This document shows, one piece after another, positions 1 to 8,777 of a stretch of DNA of 64,000 nucleotides. Made by a program: the position numbers and the translations under genes. Position 1 is the first letter of the stretch. Every line of letters starts with the position of its first letter. Source of the DNA: Sandaracinus amylolyticus (lineage in GTDB: Bacteria > Myxococcota_A > Polyangia > Polyangiales > Sandaracinaceae); contig NZ_CP070225.1 in assembly GCF_021631985.1 (NCBI RefSeq), positions 8,246,001 through 8,310,000 of the forward strand. Direction: 5' to 3'. The notes under the pieces were generated by a model. That model was not told the DNA's origin. It worked only from the letters and a program-made list of their open reading frames with translations, and searched no databases.

Positions 1-1214
1 CCCTCGGCGAGTGCGACCGCTTGCAGCTGGATCACGGTGCCGCCGTGACGGCGGGCCCAGCGGCGGCTCTCGCCCTCGAAGCGGTCGTAGATCGTGATCT
101 GGTCGAGCGCGCCGAGCCCCGCGACGTTCACGTGGGGAAGACGATCCGGGCTCGCCGGACGATCGAGGAAGAGCCGCAGCACCGCGAACGGCGCGCTCGT
201 CGTGAGCGAGTCGATCGAGCTCGCGAACTCCGCGCTCTCGTGCAGGTCGGGCGAATGCGCCACGAGCTCGCGCAGCGCGGGCACGCACGTCGCGAGCACC
301 GCGCCGTCGCACGCGATGATCGAGCCGTCCTCGAGGTGCACGCGCGTCGCGCCGATCTTGTCGCGCTCGAGCTTCGTCGCGCTCGCGCCCATCCGCAGCT
401 CGACGCCGTGGCGCGCGAGGTAGCGCTCCATCGGCTTCCACAGCACGTCGCTCGTCGGCTCCTCGAGCACGTCGAAGCGAAGCCCTTCGGGGTTGCCGAG
501 GAAGTAGAAGTGCAGGCGCGAGATCATCTCGGCCGCGCTGATCGCTTCTTCGCGGTTGAACACCGAGCGCGAGAAGACGCGGAACAGCATCTCCCTCGCC
601 CGCGGCGGCAGCGCGAGGCGATCGAGCCAGTCGCGCGCGCTGCGATCGTCGAGCTCGCCGTAGCTGCGGATCGGATCGAAGGTCAGCATCGCGCGGAACG
701 ACTCGCCATCGATGCGGCGCAGGTCGTTCAGCGTGAGCCACGGCGTGCGCCGGAAGAGCGAGATCAGGTTGAGCGGCGCGGTCGTCGGCAGGCCGGCGAA
801 CGAGTCGGTCGAGCCATCGGGCCCGAGGATCGGATAGTCGGGCAGCGCCTCGAGCGACGCGAGCTCGGGATCGACGCGCCGCAGGATCGCGCGGAGGTTG
901 TAGTAGTGGCGATGGAACGCGGGGAACGCGCGCTCCATCATGAAGTGCTGCCCGTCGGGCAGGCGCTCGCTCCACGCCGCGAGCCGTCCTCCGAGGAACG
1001 GCTGCTTCTCGACGAGCACCACCTCGACGCCGCGCTCGGCGAGCACGCATGCCGCGCTCGTGCCCGCGATGCCGCCGCCGATCACCACCACGCGGGTGCC
1101 GGGCTCCGCGCGCTCGCGCGTCCCGCGGAACGCACCGCGCACCTCGCGGCGACCGAGCCCCAGTCGCTCCGCGAGCGAGGGACGCGGCGCGAGCGCGAGG
1201 CGGTCCCCGGTCAC
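1..1214 (-). CDS. CrtU-like FAD-dependent carotenoid desaturase/methyltransferase, C-terminus beyond window
   Basis: About 404 codons are visible and the frame is still open at base 1. After about 40 residues comes a Rossmann FAD motif (VVVIGGGIAGTSAACVLAER), then GGRLAAW and a stretch reading FHRHYYNLRAILRRVDP. The latter resembles carotenoid ring-modifying enzymes of the CrtU/CruE type, which desaturate and methylate beta-ionone rings to aryl rings. The start is GTG at 1214, overlapping the TGA of the methyltransferase gene by 4 bases (GTGA), so the two are probably translationally coupled. The neighbouring crtB and nearby crtI support a carotenoid role. A generic amine-oxidase or desaturase role cannot be excluded from the visible part. 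Confidence 0.78.
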   Translation of the reverse strand, partial: MTGDRLALAPRPSLAERLGLGRREVRGAFRGTRERAEPGTRVVVIGGGIAGTSAACVLAERGVEVVLVEKQPFLGGRLAAWSERLPDGQHFMMERAFPAFHRHYYNLRAILRRVDPELASLEALPDYPILGPDGSTDSFAGLPTTAPLNLISLFRRTPWLTLNDLRRIDGESFRAMLTFDPIRSYGELDDRSARDWLDRLALPPRAREMLFRVFSRSVFNREEAISAAEMISRLHFYFLGNPEGLRFDVLEEPTSDVLWKPMERYLARHGVELRMGASATKLERDKIGATRVHLEDGSIIACDGAVLATCVPALRELVAHSPDLHESAEFASSIDSLTTSAPFAVLRLFLDRPASPDRLPHVNVAGLGALDQITIYDRFEGESRRWARRHGGTVIQLQAVALAE

Positions 1215-1948
1215 TCTCGCTCCACCTTCGACGGCGCGTGCGCGACGAAGCTGTGCAGCACGTTGCGCTGCCATCCGTCCATCGGCTCGGTGCGCACGCG
1301 CTCGAACCCGGCGCGCGCGAGGCGCGCCTCGAACGCGCGCACTCCGTCGAACGACACGACGCTCTGGCGCAGGTAGCGATAGATGCGCGCATCGCCCGCG
1401 GTCACGAGCCCGCCGGGGATGATGATCCCGTAACAGACCGCGTCCCATACCGCGCGCGCCGTGAGCGACTCGGCGACCGAGTACTCGTGGAACACGATCG
1501 GTGCGCCCGGCGCGAGCAACGCGCGCAGGTTGCGCAGGCAGCGATCGGGGTCGGCGATGTTGCGGATCCCGTACGCCATCAGGATTCCGTCGAACGTGCC
1601 CTCGATGCCCGCGGCGCGAGGATCGGTGGCGTCGCCGTGCACGAAGTCGACGCCCGCGAGCACCTCCTTGCGGCGCGCGACCGCGAGCATGCCCTCCGAC
1701 GCGTCGAGCCCGACGATGTCGGCGTCGGGGTACGTGACGCGCAGCGCCTCCGTCGAGAGACCGGTGCCGCAGCACAGGTCGAGCACGCGCGCGCCGCGCC
1801 GGAGCCCGAGACGCTCCGCGCTGAGCCGCAGGTGGCGGTGGTATCCGGGGTTCAGCCCGGTGAGGAAGTCGTAGGTGTCCGCGACGTCATCGAAGTCGCG
1901 CGGGACTTCGCGCTTGCGCTCTGCGTTCGGAGAGGAGGCGTTCGGCAA
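1211..1948 (-). CDS. UbiE/CrtT-like class I SAM-dependent methyltransferase
   Basis: The product is 245 aa. The SAM-binding motif I VLDLCCGTGLSTEALR lies near residue 55, followed by GLDASEGML and a motif-II-like region. Size and motifs fit the UbiE/COQ5 family, which methylates quinones; members in carotenoid clusters are named CrtT. The start is TTG at 1948, preceded on the minus strand by GGAG at about 8 bases; no better in-frame start exists before the conserved core. It lies 24 bases after crtB and overlaps the crtU-like start by 4 bases, so the order crtB, methyltransferase, crtU is one operon. Whether the substrate is a carotenoid or a quinone cannot be decided from the sequence; the context favours a carotenoid. 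Confidence 0.85.
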   Translation of the reverse strand: MPNASSPNAERKREVPRDFDDVADTYDFLTGLNPGYHRHLRLSAERLGLRRGARVLDLCCGTGLSTEALRVTYPDADIVGLDASEGMLAVARRKEVLAGVDFVHGDATDPRAAGIEGTFDGILMAYGIRNIADPDRCLRNLRALLAPGAPIVFHEYSVAESLTARAVWDAVCYGIIIPGGLVTAGDARIYRYLRQSVVSFDGVRAFEARLARAGFERVRTEPMDGWQRNVLHSFVAHAPSKVERE

Positions 1949-1972
1949 CGAGGGCTCCGTGTCGCAACGGGT

Positions 1973-2884
1973 TCAAGCAGCGGCGGCGTCGACCAGGAAG
2001 CGCGTCTCCGCGAGCGGTGCGTCGTCGGACCCGCTCCCGCCCGCGACCACGGTGGCGCGCGCGAGGAGCAGAGCCTTTCGTGCGCCGGTCGTGTGAGCCC
2101 GCGCGCTGACGCTATCGCATCCGCGCGCCCGGATCACCCGGCCGATGTCGCGGTAGATCCGCGAGGCTGCGCGGATCGCGAGGCGACAGTCGGCAGGGAG
2201 ATCGGCGATGCCCACCTCGGCGCGCGCGTAGAGCACGTCCGCCTCGTCCAGCAAACGCCGCACCACCCGACCGAGCCCCGGCGAGAAGGTTGGAGCTCCA
2301 ATGAATCGATCGGGGTCGACGCCCTCTTCGCGCATCCAGGTGCGCGGCAGGTAGAGCCGCCCGTTGCGCGCGTCCTCGCCGACGTCGCGCGAGATGTTCG
2401 TGAGCTGCATCGCGACGCCGAGGTCCGCGGCGCGCGCGAGGGTGCGCGGACCGCGGCGGCCCATGAGCGCGGTCATCGCGACGCCGACGCTCGATGCCAC
2501 GCGCGCCGAGTACGCGATGGTGCCGGCGAGCTCGTCGTAGGTGCGGCGCTCGACGTCCCAGAGATAGCCCTCGAGGAGCGCCTCGAGCGGGCCGCGGGGA
2601 AGGCCGTGGACGTGAGCGAGCCAGGCGAGGGCACGGTCGACCGGATCGTCGTGCGGGGTGCCGGCGTAGGCGGCATCGAGGCGCGTGTGGAGGGCGACCA
2701 GCGCGGCGCGCGGGTCGTCGCTCTCGTCGACGGCGTCGTCGGAGACGCGACAGAACGCGTAGAACGCCGCGACCGGATCCCGCAGCCGGTACGGCAGCGC
2801 GCGCGACGCGAACGCGAACGACTTCGATCCACGCGCGAGGAGCGCGCGGCAGGCCTCGAGATCCCGTTCGATCGCGGCGCTCAC
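1973..2884 (-). CDS. crtB: Phytoene/squalene synthase family protein (probable CrtB)
   Basis: The product is 303 aa from GTG at 2884. It contains the two Asp-rich prenyl-diphosphate motifs: DDAVDESDD near residue 48 and NISRDVGEDARNGRLYLP near residue 165. The latter is typical of phytoene synthase, which condenses two geranylgeranyl-PP to phytoene. The frame stays open to 3040, but that extension runs into the divergent ABC transporter gene and is low-complexity, so GTG 2884 is preferred even though no clear RBS is seen. It heads the crtB-methyltransferase-crtU operon and is divergent from the transporter, with the intervening ~37 bases holding both promoters. Squalene synthase is the alternative, less likely with crtI nearby. 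Confidence 0.88.
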   Translation of the reverse strand: MSAAIERDLEACRALLARGSKSFAFASRALPYRLRDPVAAFYAFCRVSDDAVDESDDPRAALVALHTRLDAAYAGTPHDDPVDRALAWLAHVHGLPRGPLEALLEGYLWDVERRTYDELAGTIAYSARVASSVGVAMTALMGRRGPRTLARAADLGVAMQLTNISRDVGEDARNGRLYLPRTWMREEGVDPDRFIGAPTFSPGLGRVVRRLLDEADVLYARAEVGIADLPADCRLAIRAASRIYRDIGRVIRARGCDSVSARAHTTGARKALLLARATVVAGGSGSDDAPLAETRFLVDAAAA

Positions 2885-2921
2885 GGGCGCGCACTGTAGC
2901 AGGCGCCCGATCCCAGGACTG

Positions 2922-5153
2922 GTGAGCGCCCGCGCCGTGCGCATGGGCTCGCGAGAGCTGGTGCGCCTCACCGTCTGCCTCGCGCTCCTCGCGGCGCTCT
3001 CGTGCGCACCGCGCGAGGACGACGACGCGGTCGTGCTCACGTTCCCGGTCAGCGCGGTCGGCGAGGAGCGAGCGATCCTCGCGCGCCAGCTCCGTCGCTT
3101 CGAGGACGAGCACCCCGGGGTGCAGGTCCGGACGATCGAGATGCCCGACGATCCCGATCCGCGGCACCAGCTCTACGTGCAGTGGCTGAACGCGGGCGTG
3201 AGCGAGCCCGACCTGCTGCAGATCGACGTCATCTGGACGGCGGAGCTCGCGTCGGCGGGATGGATCCTGCCGCTCGATCGCTTCGCGCCCGACGTGCGCG
3301 ACACGTTCCCGCGGGTGCTCGAGGCCGGGCGCTACGAAGGTCGGCTCTTCGCGATGCCGTGGTTCGTCGACGTCGGGATGCTCTACTGGCGCACCGATCG
3401 GATCGATCACGCGCCGGCATCGCTCGACGAGCTCACGGCGCGAGCGCGCGAGGCGCAGGTCGATCACGGGCTCGTGCTCTCGGCGGCGCGCGGCGAAGGG
3501 CTCGTGACGGTGTTCATCGAGATCCTCGGCGCATACGGCGGTGAGATCGTCGATGCGCGCGGTGAGGTCGTCGTCGACTCCGATGCCGCGGTGCGCGCGC
3601 TCGAGTGGATGCGCGACGCCATCCACGTCGATCGGATCATCCCCGAGGACGCGCTCTCGTTCCGCGAGGAGCAGGCGCGCTTCTCGTTCCAGACCGGGCG
3701 CGCGCTCTTCATGCGCAACTGGCCGTACGCGTACCGGCTGATGCAGCGCTCGCAGGTCGCGGGTCGGTTCGCGGTGGCGCCGATGCCCGGTGCATCGGGC
3801 GGCGAGCCGACCGCGGCGCTGGGCGGACAGCTCCTCGCGATCAACGCGCGCTCCGAGCATCCCGAAGAGGCGTTCGCGCTGATCGAGTTCCTCTCGCGGC
3901 CCGAGCAGATGCTCGAGCGCCTCGCGATCGCGGGACAGCTTCCTCCACGCCCTTCGCTCTACGACGACCCGCGATTCGCCGTGGCCTCGGCGATCCCCGC
4001 CGACCAAGCGCGCGCCGTGATCCTGCGCGCGGCGCTGCGGCCCGCGACGCCGGTCTACGGCGAGATCTCGCGCGCCCTGCAGATCCACCTCCATCGCGCG
4101 CTCACGAACCAGGAGCCGCCCCGGGCAGCGCTCTCGGCAGCGGCGCGCGAGATGCGCGATCGGCTCGCCCATGCATCGCGGCCCGCGACCGCGACGAGCG
4201 CTCCGTGGCTCCCGTGGGTCGCGATCGCGATCGCGATCACCGCCGCGGCGTGGCTCGCATGGCGGGCGCGCACGCTCACTCGCGAGGAACGCATCGCGTG
4301 GGGCTTCGTCGCGCCGGCGCTCGCAGTGATCGCGCTCTTCGCGATCGTGCCGCTCGCGCTGACCCTCTCGGAGTCGCTGCACGAGCACGATCTGCGCGCG
4401 CCGTGGCGAGGACGACCGTTCGTGGGGCTCGCGAACTACGCCGAGCTCGGGTCGACGCCGCGCTTCTGGGAAGCGCTCGCGCACACCGCGCTCTTCACCA
4501 CGTGCTGCGTCGTGATCGAGGTGCTGCTCGGTCTCGCGCTCGCGCTGATCCTCGATGCGGCGCGCAGAGGGCGGGGCATCACCCGCGCGATGGCGTTGCT
4601 CCCGTGGGCGCTGCCGACCGTCGTCGCGGCACTGGTGTGGCGCTTCCTCTTCGAAGGCGATCGATCACCGGCGAGCGACGCGCTCGTCGCGCTCGGCCTG
4701 CGCGACGAGCCCTTCGCCTTCCTCGCGCACCCGAGCGCGGCGTGGATCCCGTTGATCGCCGCCGACGTGTGGAAGACCACGCCGTTCGTCGCGCTGCTGC
4801 TCCTCGCGGGGCTCACGTCGATCGATCCCGCGCTCCACGAAGCGGCGCGCGTCGATGGCGCCGGACCCGTGCGTCGCTTCGTCCACGTCACGCTCCCGCT
4901 GCTGCGACCGGCGCTCGGTGTCGCGGTGCTCTTCCGCACCCTCGACGCGTTCCGCGTGTTCGATCTCGCCTACGTGCTCACCGGAGGCGGGCCCGGCACC
5001 GCGACCGAGCCGCTCGCGCTCTACGACTTCCACGCGCTCTTCTCCGATCTCCGCTTCGGCTACGGCGCGGCGATCTCGATCGTGATCGTGACGTGCACCG
5101 CGCTCTTCGCGATCGTGTGCGTGCGGATCCTCGGCGCAGGAGCGCCGCGATGA
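2922..5153 (+). CDS. Fusion of lipoprotein solute-binding protein and MalF-like ABC permease
   Basis: The product is 743 aa. Residues 1-28 are a lipoprotein signal with lipobox LLAALSC. Residues ~35-410 are a family-1 extracellular sugar-binding protein (EDEHPGVQVRTIE, ISRP-type pocket region, AVAPMPG). A helix at ~428-446 ends in a positively charged segment (WRARTLTREER), followed from ~455 by a MalF-type six-helix permease. The EAA loop at ~640 reads EAARVDGAGPVRRFVHVTLP. The GTG start at 2922 has AGGA 5 bases upstream; an ATG at 2943 also preserves the signal. The binding domain would lie in the periplasm and the next helix enters the cytoplasm, so the fusion is topologically sound. It overlaps the MalG-like gene by ATGA. 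Substrate unknown, probably a sugar or oligosaccharide. Confidence 0.9.
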   Translation: MSARAVRMGSRELVRLTVCLALLAALSCAPREDDDAVVLTFPVSAVGEERAILARQLRRFEDEHPGVQVRTIEMPDDPDPRHQLYVQWLNAGVSEPDLLQIDVIWTAELASAGWILPLDRFAPDVRDTFPRVLEAGRYEGRLFAMPWFVDVGMLYWRTDRIDHAPASLDELTARAREAQVDHGLVLSAARGEGLVTVFIEILGAYGGEIVDARGEVVVDSDAAVRALEWMRDAIHVDRIIPEDALSFREEQARFSFQTGRALFMRNWPYAYRLMQRSQVAGRFAVAPMPGASGGEPTAALGGQLLAINARSEHPEEAFALIEFLSRPEQMLERLAIAGQLPPRPSLYDDPRFAVASAIPADQARAVILRAALRPATPVYGEISRALQIHLHRALTNQEPPRAALSAAAREMRDRLAHASRPATATSAPWLPWVAIAIAITAAAWLAWRARTLTREERIAWGFVAPALAVIALFAIVPLALTLSESLHEHDLRAPWRGRPFVGLANYAELGSTPRFWEALAHTALFTTCCVVIEVLLGLALALILDAARRGRGITRAMALLPWALPTVVAALVWRFLFEGDRSPASDALVALGLRDEPFAFLAHPSAAWIPLIAADVWKTTPFVALLLLAGLTSIDPALHEAARVDGAGPVRRFVHVTLPLLRPALGVAVLFRTLDAFRVFDLAYVLTGGGPGTATEPLALYDFHALFSDLRFGYGAAISIVIVTCTALFAIVCVRILGAGAPR

Positions 5154-5953
5154 AGGCGCGGGGCTGCGGCGTGCTCCTGCTCGCGGCGATGGCGGCGCCG
5201 CTCGTCCTCGCGCTCGTCGCATCGCTGCGTCCGGAGGCCGAGCTCCAGGACTCGGCGAGCGCGCTGCCCACCGCGCTGACGCTCGACCACTACCGCGCGC
5301 TCTTCGAGCGGCACCACTTCGTCCGCCCGATCCTCAACTCGCTCCTCGTCGCCGCGCTCACCACCGCGCTCGCGGTCCCGGTCGCGGCGGCGTGCGCGTA
5401 CGCGCTCGCGCGCATGACGTTCCGCGGGCGCGGCGCGGTGCTCGCGCTCGTGCTCGCGGTGACGATGTTCCCGCAGGTCTCGATCGTGTCTCCGCTCTAC
5501 CTGCTGCTGCGCGGCGTCGGCCTGGTCGACACCTATCCCGGGCTCGTCCTGCCGTACCTCACGTTCGCGATGCCGCTCGCGGTGTGGCTCCTCGTCGGGC
5601 AATTCCGCGCGCTGCCGCGCGAGCTCGAAGAAGCGGCGTTCGTCGATGGTGCGAGCCGCGTTCGCACGCTGGTCGAGATCGTGATGCCACCCGCCCTGCC
5701 CGGCGTGATCACCACCGCGATCCTCACCTTCGTCTACTGCTGGAACGAGCTGCTCTTCGCGCTCGCGTTCACGGTGGGTGAAGACCATCGCACGGTGCCG
5801 GTCGCGATCGCGCTCTTCCGCGGGCAGTACCAGGTGCCGTGGGGCGAGATCCTCGCGGGCGCGATCGTCGCGAGCCTTCCGGTCGTGCTGCTCGTGCTCG
5901 CGGTCTCGCGCCGCATCGTGAGCGGCCTGACCGCCGGCGGAGTGAAGGGCTGA
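5150..5953 (+). CDS. MalG-like sugar ABC transporter permease
   Basis: The product is 267 aa. It is an inner-membrane permease with about six hydrophobic helices and the family signature EEAAFVDGASRVRTLVEIVM near residue 160, the EAA loop that docks the ATPase. Length and motif fit MalG-type carbohydrate permeases. The ATG at 5150 overlaps the upstream TGA (ATGA), and the TGA at 5951 overlaps the ATG of the ATPase gene (TGATG). The three proteins should therefore form one importer complex, with the fused binding-protein/MalF-like subunit as partner. Confidence 0.93.
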   Translation: MKARGCGVLLLAAMAAPLVLALVASLRPEAELQDSASALPTALTLDHYRALFERHHFVRPILNSLLVAALTTALAVPVAAACAYALARMTFRGRGAVLALVLAVTMFPQVSIVSPLYLLLRGVGLVDTYPGLVLPYLTFAMPLAVWLLVGQFRALPRELEEAAFVDGASRVRTLVEIVMPPALPGVITTAILTFVYCWNELLFALAFTVGEDHRTVPVAIALFRGQYQVPWGEILAGAIVASLPVVLLVLAVSRRIVSGLTAGGVKG

Positions 5954-6996
5954 TGGCGTCGCTCGCGCTCGAGGCCGTCAGCAAGGTCTATCCCGGCGGC
6001 GCAGCGGGCCTGCGGCGGCTCGATCTCGCGGTGCACGACGGAGAGCTCCTGGTGCTCGTCGGCCCTTCGGGCTGCGGCAAGAGCACCGCGCTGCGCCTCG
6101 TCGCCGGGCTCGAAGAGGTCAGCAGCGGACGTGTCCGGATCGGCGAGCGCGACGTGACCGCGCTGCCGCCGCAGGAGCGCAACGTCGCGATGGTCTTCCA
6201 GAGCTACGCGCTCTACCCGCACAAGACGGTGCGCGCGAACCTCGCGTTCCCGCTCGAGACGCGGCGCGTGTCGCGCGACGACATCGATCGCCGGGTGCGC
6301 GAGGTCGCGGGGATCCTCGATCTCGAGCCCTTGCTCGAGCGAAAGCCGGGGCAGCTCTCGGGCGGACAGCGCCAGCGTGTCGCGCTCGGCCGCGCGATGG
6401 TGCGCGCGCCCGACGTGTTCCTGCTCGACGAGCCGCTCTCGAACCTCGATGCCTCGCTGCGGGTGCGGATGCGCGCCGAGCTCCATCGCCTCCATCGCCG
6501 GCTCGGCGCGACGATGCTCTACGTCACCCACGATCAAGAAGAAGCGATGACGCTGGGATCGCGCGTCGCGGTGCTCCGCGACGGAGAGCTCGAGCAGATC
6601 GGCGAGCCGATGGAGCTGCATCGTCGTCCTGCGACGGTCTTCGTCGCACGCTTCCTCGGATCGCCTTCGATGAACGTGATCGAAGGCGAGGTGATCGATG
6701 GACGCGTGCACACCGCGCTCGGCGCGATCGACGCACCGCTCGCGTCGGGCACGCGTGTGCTTGTCGGCGTGCGTCCGCGCGACGTCGTGCTCGAGGCCGA
6801 GGGCGAGATCACGCTGCCGGTCGACGTCGTCGAGCCGCTCGGTGACGAGGCGATCGTCCACCTCGCGGCCGAGACCCCGCTCGTCGCGATCGCACCGATC
6901 GAGCCGCGCATCACCGCGGGCGAGCGCGTCGGAGTCCGCTTCCGACGCGACCGCATCCACTTGTTCGACGCGATCACCGGCCGGCGCGTTCCCTGA
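5953..6996 (+). CDS. MalK/UgpC-type sugar ABC transporter ATPase
   Basis: The product is 347 aa. The Walker A motif GPSGCGKST is at 37-45, the Q-loop MVFQSY at ~80-85, the signature LSGGQ at 135-139, Walker B VFLLDE with catalytic Glu160, and the switch His at ~193 (VTHDQ). The C-terminal ~100 residues form the OB/TOBE regulatory domain typical of the MalK/UgpC/MsmX group. It powers import through the two upstream permease subunits and is translationally coupled to them. The 3' end overlaps the convergent crtI gene by 23 bases. Confidence 0.95.
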   Translation: MASLALEAVSKVYPGGAAGLRRLDLAVHDGELLVLVGPSGCGKSTALRLVAGLEEVSSGRVRIGERDVTALPPQERNVAMVFQSYALYPHKTVRANLAFPLETRRVSRDDIDRRVREVAGILDLEPLLERKPGQLSGGQRQRVALGRAMVRAPDVFLLDEPLSNLDASLRVRMRAELHRLHRRLGATMLYVTHDQEEAMTLGSRVAVLRDGELEQIGEPMELHRRPATVFVARFLGSPSMNVIEGEVIDGRVHTALGAIDAPLASGTRVLVGVRPRDVVLEAEGEITLPVDVVEPLGDEAIVHLAAETPLVAIAPIEPRITAGERVGVRFRRDRIHLFDAITGRRVP

Positions 6997-8611
6997 GGTA
7001 CGCGTCGAGCCGCTCGGGATCGGGCACCACCGTGTCGAGCACGCGCGCGCTCGAGAGCACACCGGGCATGCCCGCGCCGGGATGCGTGCCCGCACCGACG
7101 AGGAAGAGCCCCTCGATGTCCTCGCTCTCGTTGTGCGGGCGGAAGTACGCGCTCTGGTGCAGCACCGGCTCGATGCCGAACGCGGCGCCGTGCACCGAGA
7201 GATAGTCGTCGAGGAACCCCTGTGGCGTGAGCACGCGCGAGCTCACGACGTGCTCCTCGAGCCCCGGCAGGATCGACTCTCCGAGCGACTCCGCGATCGC
7301 GCGCCGGTACTGCTCGATCTTCTGCGGCGTCCACTCGATGCGGCTCTCGAGGTGCGGCACCGGCGAGAGCACGTAGAAGCAGTCGTGCCCCTCGGGCGCC
7401 ATCGACGCGTCGGTGCAGCTCGGCCGGTGCAGGTAGAGCGAGAAGTCCTCGGCGAGCACCTTCTTGTCGAAGATGTCCTCGAGCAGCTCGCGATAGCGCG
7501 GCCCGAGCACGATCGTGTGGTGCGCGACGTCGTCGTACTTCTTGTTCGTCCCGAAGTACCAGACGAAGAGGCTCATCGAGTACCGCGTGAGCTTGTCGAG
7601 CCGGAAGTCGGTCCACGTGCGTCGATGCTCGGGGCGCACCAGACGTCGATAGGTCCACGCCGAGTCCGCGTTGGACACGATCACGTCGGCCCGCACCACC
7701 TCGCCATCACGGAGGCGCACGCCCCGGGCGCGACCGTCCTCGACGAGGATCTCGTCGACCTGCGCGCCGAGCCGCACGGTGCCGCCGAGCTCGGTGATCA
7801 GCGACACCATGCCGCGCACCACCTCGCCGGTCCCGCCCATCGCGAACCACACGCCGAACTCGCGCTCGAGGAACGCGATGAGCGTGTAGATCGACGACGT
7901 CGAGTACGGATTGCCGCCGACGAGCAGCGGATGGAACGAGAAGACCTGACGCATCTTCTCGTCCTCGATGTACTTGCTCACCAGGCCGATCACGCTGCGC
8001 CAGTTCTCGAGCCGCACCATGTCGGGCACCACGCGCGCCATGTCGAGCGGGCTCGAGAACGGCGCATGCGCGAGCTCCTCGAAGCCGACGCGATAGATGC
8101 GCTCGCTGTGCTCGAGGAACTTCTCCCAGCCCTCGACGTCGCGCGGCGAGAAGCGCGCGATCTCGCTCTTCATGCGCGCGCGATCACCGGTGTAGTCGAA
8201 CTGCGATCCGTCGTGGAACCGGATTCGATAGAACGGATCGATCGGCACGAACGTGACGTCGTCCGCCATGCGACGTCCCGCGAGATCCCAGAGCTCTTCG
8301 AACAAGAACGGCGCGGTGATCAGCGTCGGCCCCGCGTCGAACACGAACCCGTCCTGGCGGAACACCCGCGCACGACCGCCCGCTTGATCGAGGCGATCGA
8401 CCACGGTCACGCGATACCCGCGCACCAAGAGCCGGATCGCGGCGGCGAGCCCACCGAACCCCGCACCGATCACCACCGCGTGCGGCGCGCGCGACGAGGG
8501 CGAGACCGGTGCGCGTCGCGTGTTGAGGCGCGTCTCGGGGGTGCGCAGCTTCTTGAGGAACGAGCCGAGGTTCGTGTCGGGCGGCATGAGCGGGCCGAAG
8601 CGTAGATGCAC
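6974..8611 (-). CDS. crtI: Phytoene desaturase (CrtI family)
   Basis: The product is 545 aa; ATG at 8587 is an alternative start that removes 8 residues. The N-terminal FAD motif is VVIGAGFGGLAAAIRL (~46-61), followed by GGRARVFRQDGFVFDAGPT, typical of CrtI. The C-terminus has the family signature FLVGAGTHPGAGMPGVL. CrtI enzymes desaturate phytoene to lycopene or intermediates at the membrane. The gene is separated from the crtB operon by the inserted ABC transporter and converges on it. A related carotenoid desaturase role (CrtD or CrtN) is possible, but the full-length match to the CrtI pattern is strong. Confidence 0.92.
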   Translation of the reverse strand: MHLRFGPLMPPDTNLGSFLKKLRTPETRLNTRRAPVSPSSRAPHAVVIGAGFGGLAAAIRLLVRGYRVTVVDRLDQAGGRARVFRQDGFVFDAGPTLITAPFLFEELWDLAGRRMADDVTFVPIDPFYRIRFHDGSQFDYTGDRARMKSEIARFSPRDVEGWEKFLEHSERIYRVGFEELAHAPFSSPLDMARVVPDMVRLENWRSVIGLVSKYIEDEKMRQVFSFHPLLVGGNPYSTSSIYTLIAFLEREFGVWFAMGGTGEVVRGMVSLITELGGTVRLGAQVDEILVEDGRARGVRLRDGEVVRADVIVSNADSAWTYRRLVRPEHRRTWTDFRLDKLTRYSMSLFVWYFGTNKKYDDVAHHTIVLGPRYRELLEDIFDKKVLAEDFSLYLHRPSCTDASMAPEGHDCFYVLSPVPHLESRIEWTPQKIEQYRRAIAESLGESILPGLEEHVVSSRVLTPQGFLDDYLSVHGAAFGIEPVLHQSAYFRPHNESEDIEGLFLVGAGTHPGAGMPGVLSSARVLDTVVPDPERLDAYLRERAGR

Positions 8612-8777
8612 GCCCAGCGTGCGCCAAGCGAGCGCTCAGCGGGAGCTCGAGCTGCGCATCGACGCAATCCACTCGCCCTGCCCCGCGCGCGCCGCCGGGC
8701 GTGACCGACACGTCGAACGCGCGCCCGTCGACGATCTCGTAGGTCACCACCGGTCCAGCGAGCGATGTTCGCACGCC
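8612..8777. other. Gap between recF and crtI
   Basis: 166 bases with no recognised gene. A GTG 4 bases after the recF stop opens a minus-strand frame of coding-like look (VVTYEIVDGRAFDVSV), but it runs into crtI in another frame. It may be a decayed gene or the crtI leader. Confidence 0.35.

Noticed and set aside
2885-3040. Longer N-terminus for phytoene synthase starting at 3040 or 2944
   Set aside because: It overlaps the divergent transporter gene start and adds a Ser/Arg-rich segment not expected in the family.
2112-4484. 790-residue minus-strand ORF opposite crtB and the ABC gene, and similar long antisense frames elsewhere (e.g. 58193-63913)
   Set aside because: Such frames arise because stop codons are rare in very GC-rich DNA. 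They are Arg/Ala-rich without recognisable domains and lie opposite genes with clear motifs.
8184-8774. A minus-strand gene starting 4 bases after recF
   Set aside because: Most of it overlaps crtI in another frame and lacks a domain; only the first ~50 residues look coding, so it was reported as a gap feature at low confidence.
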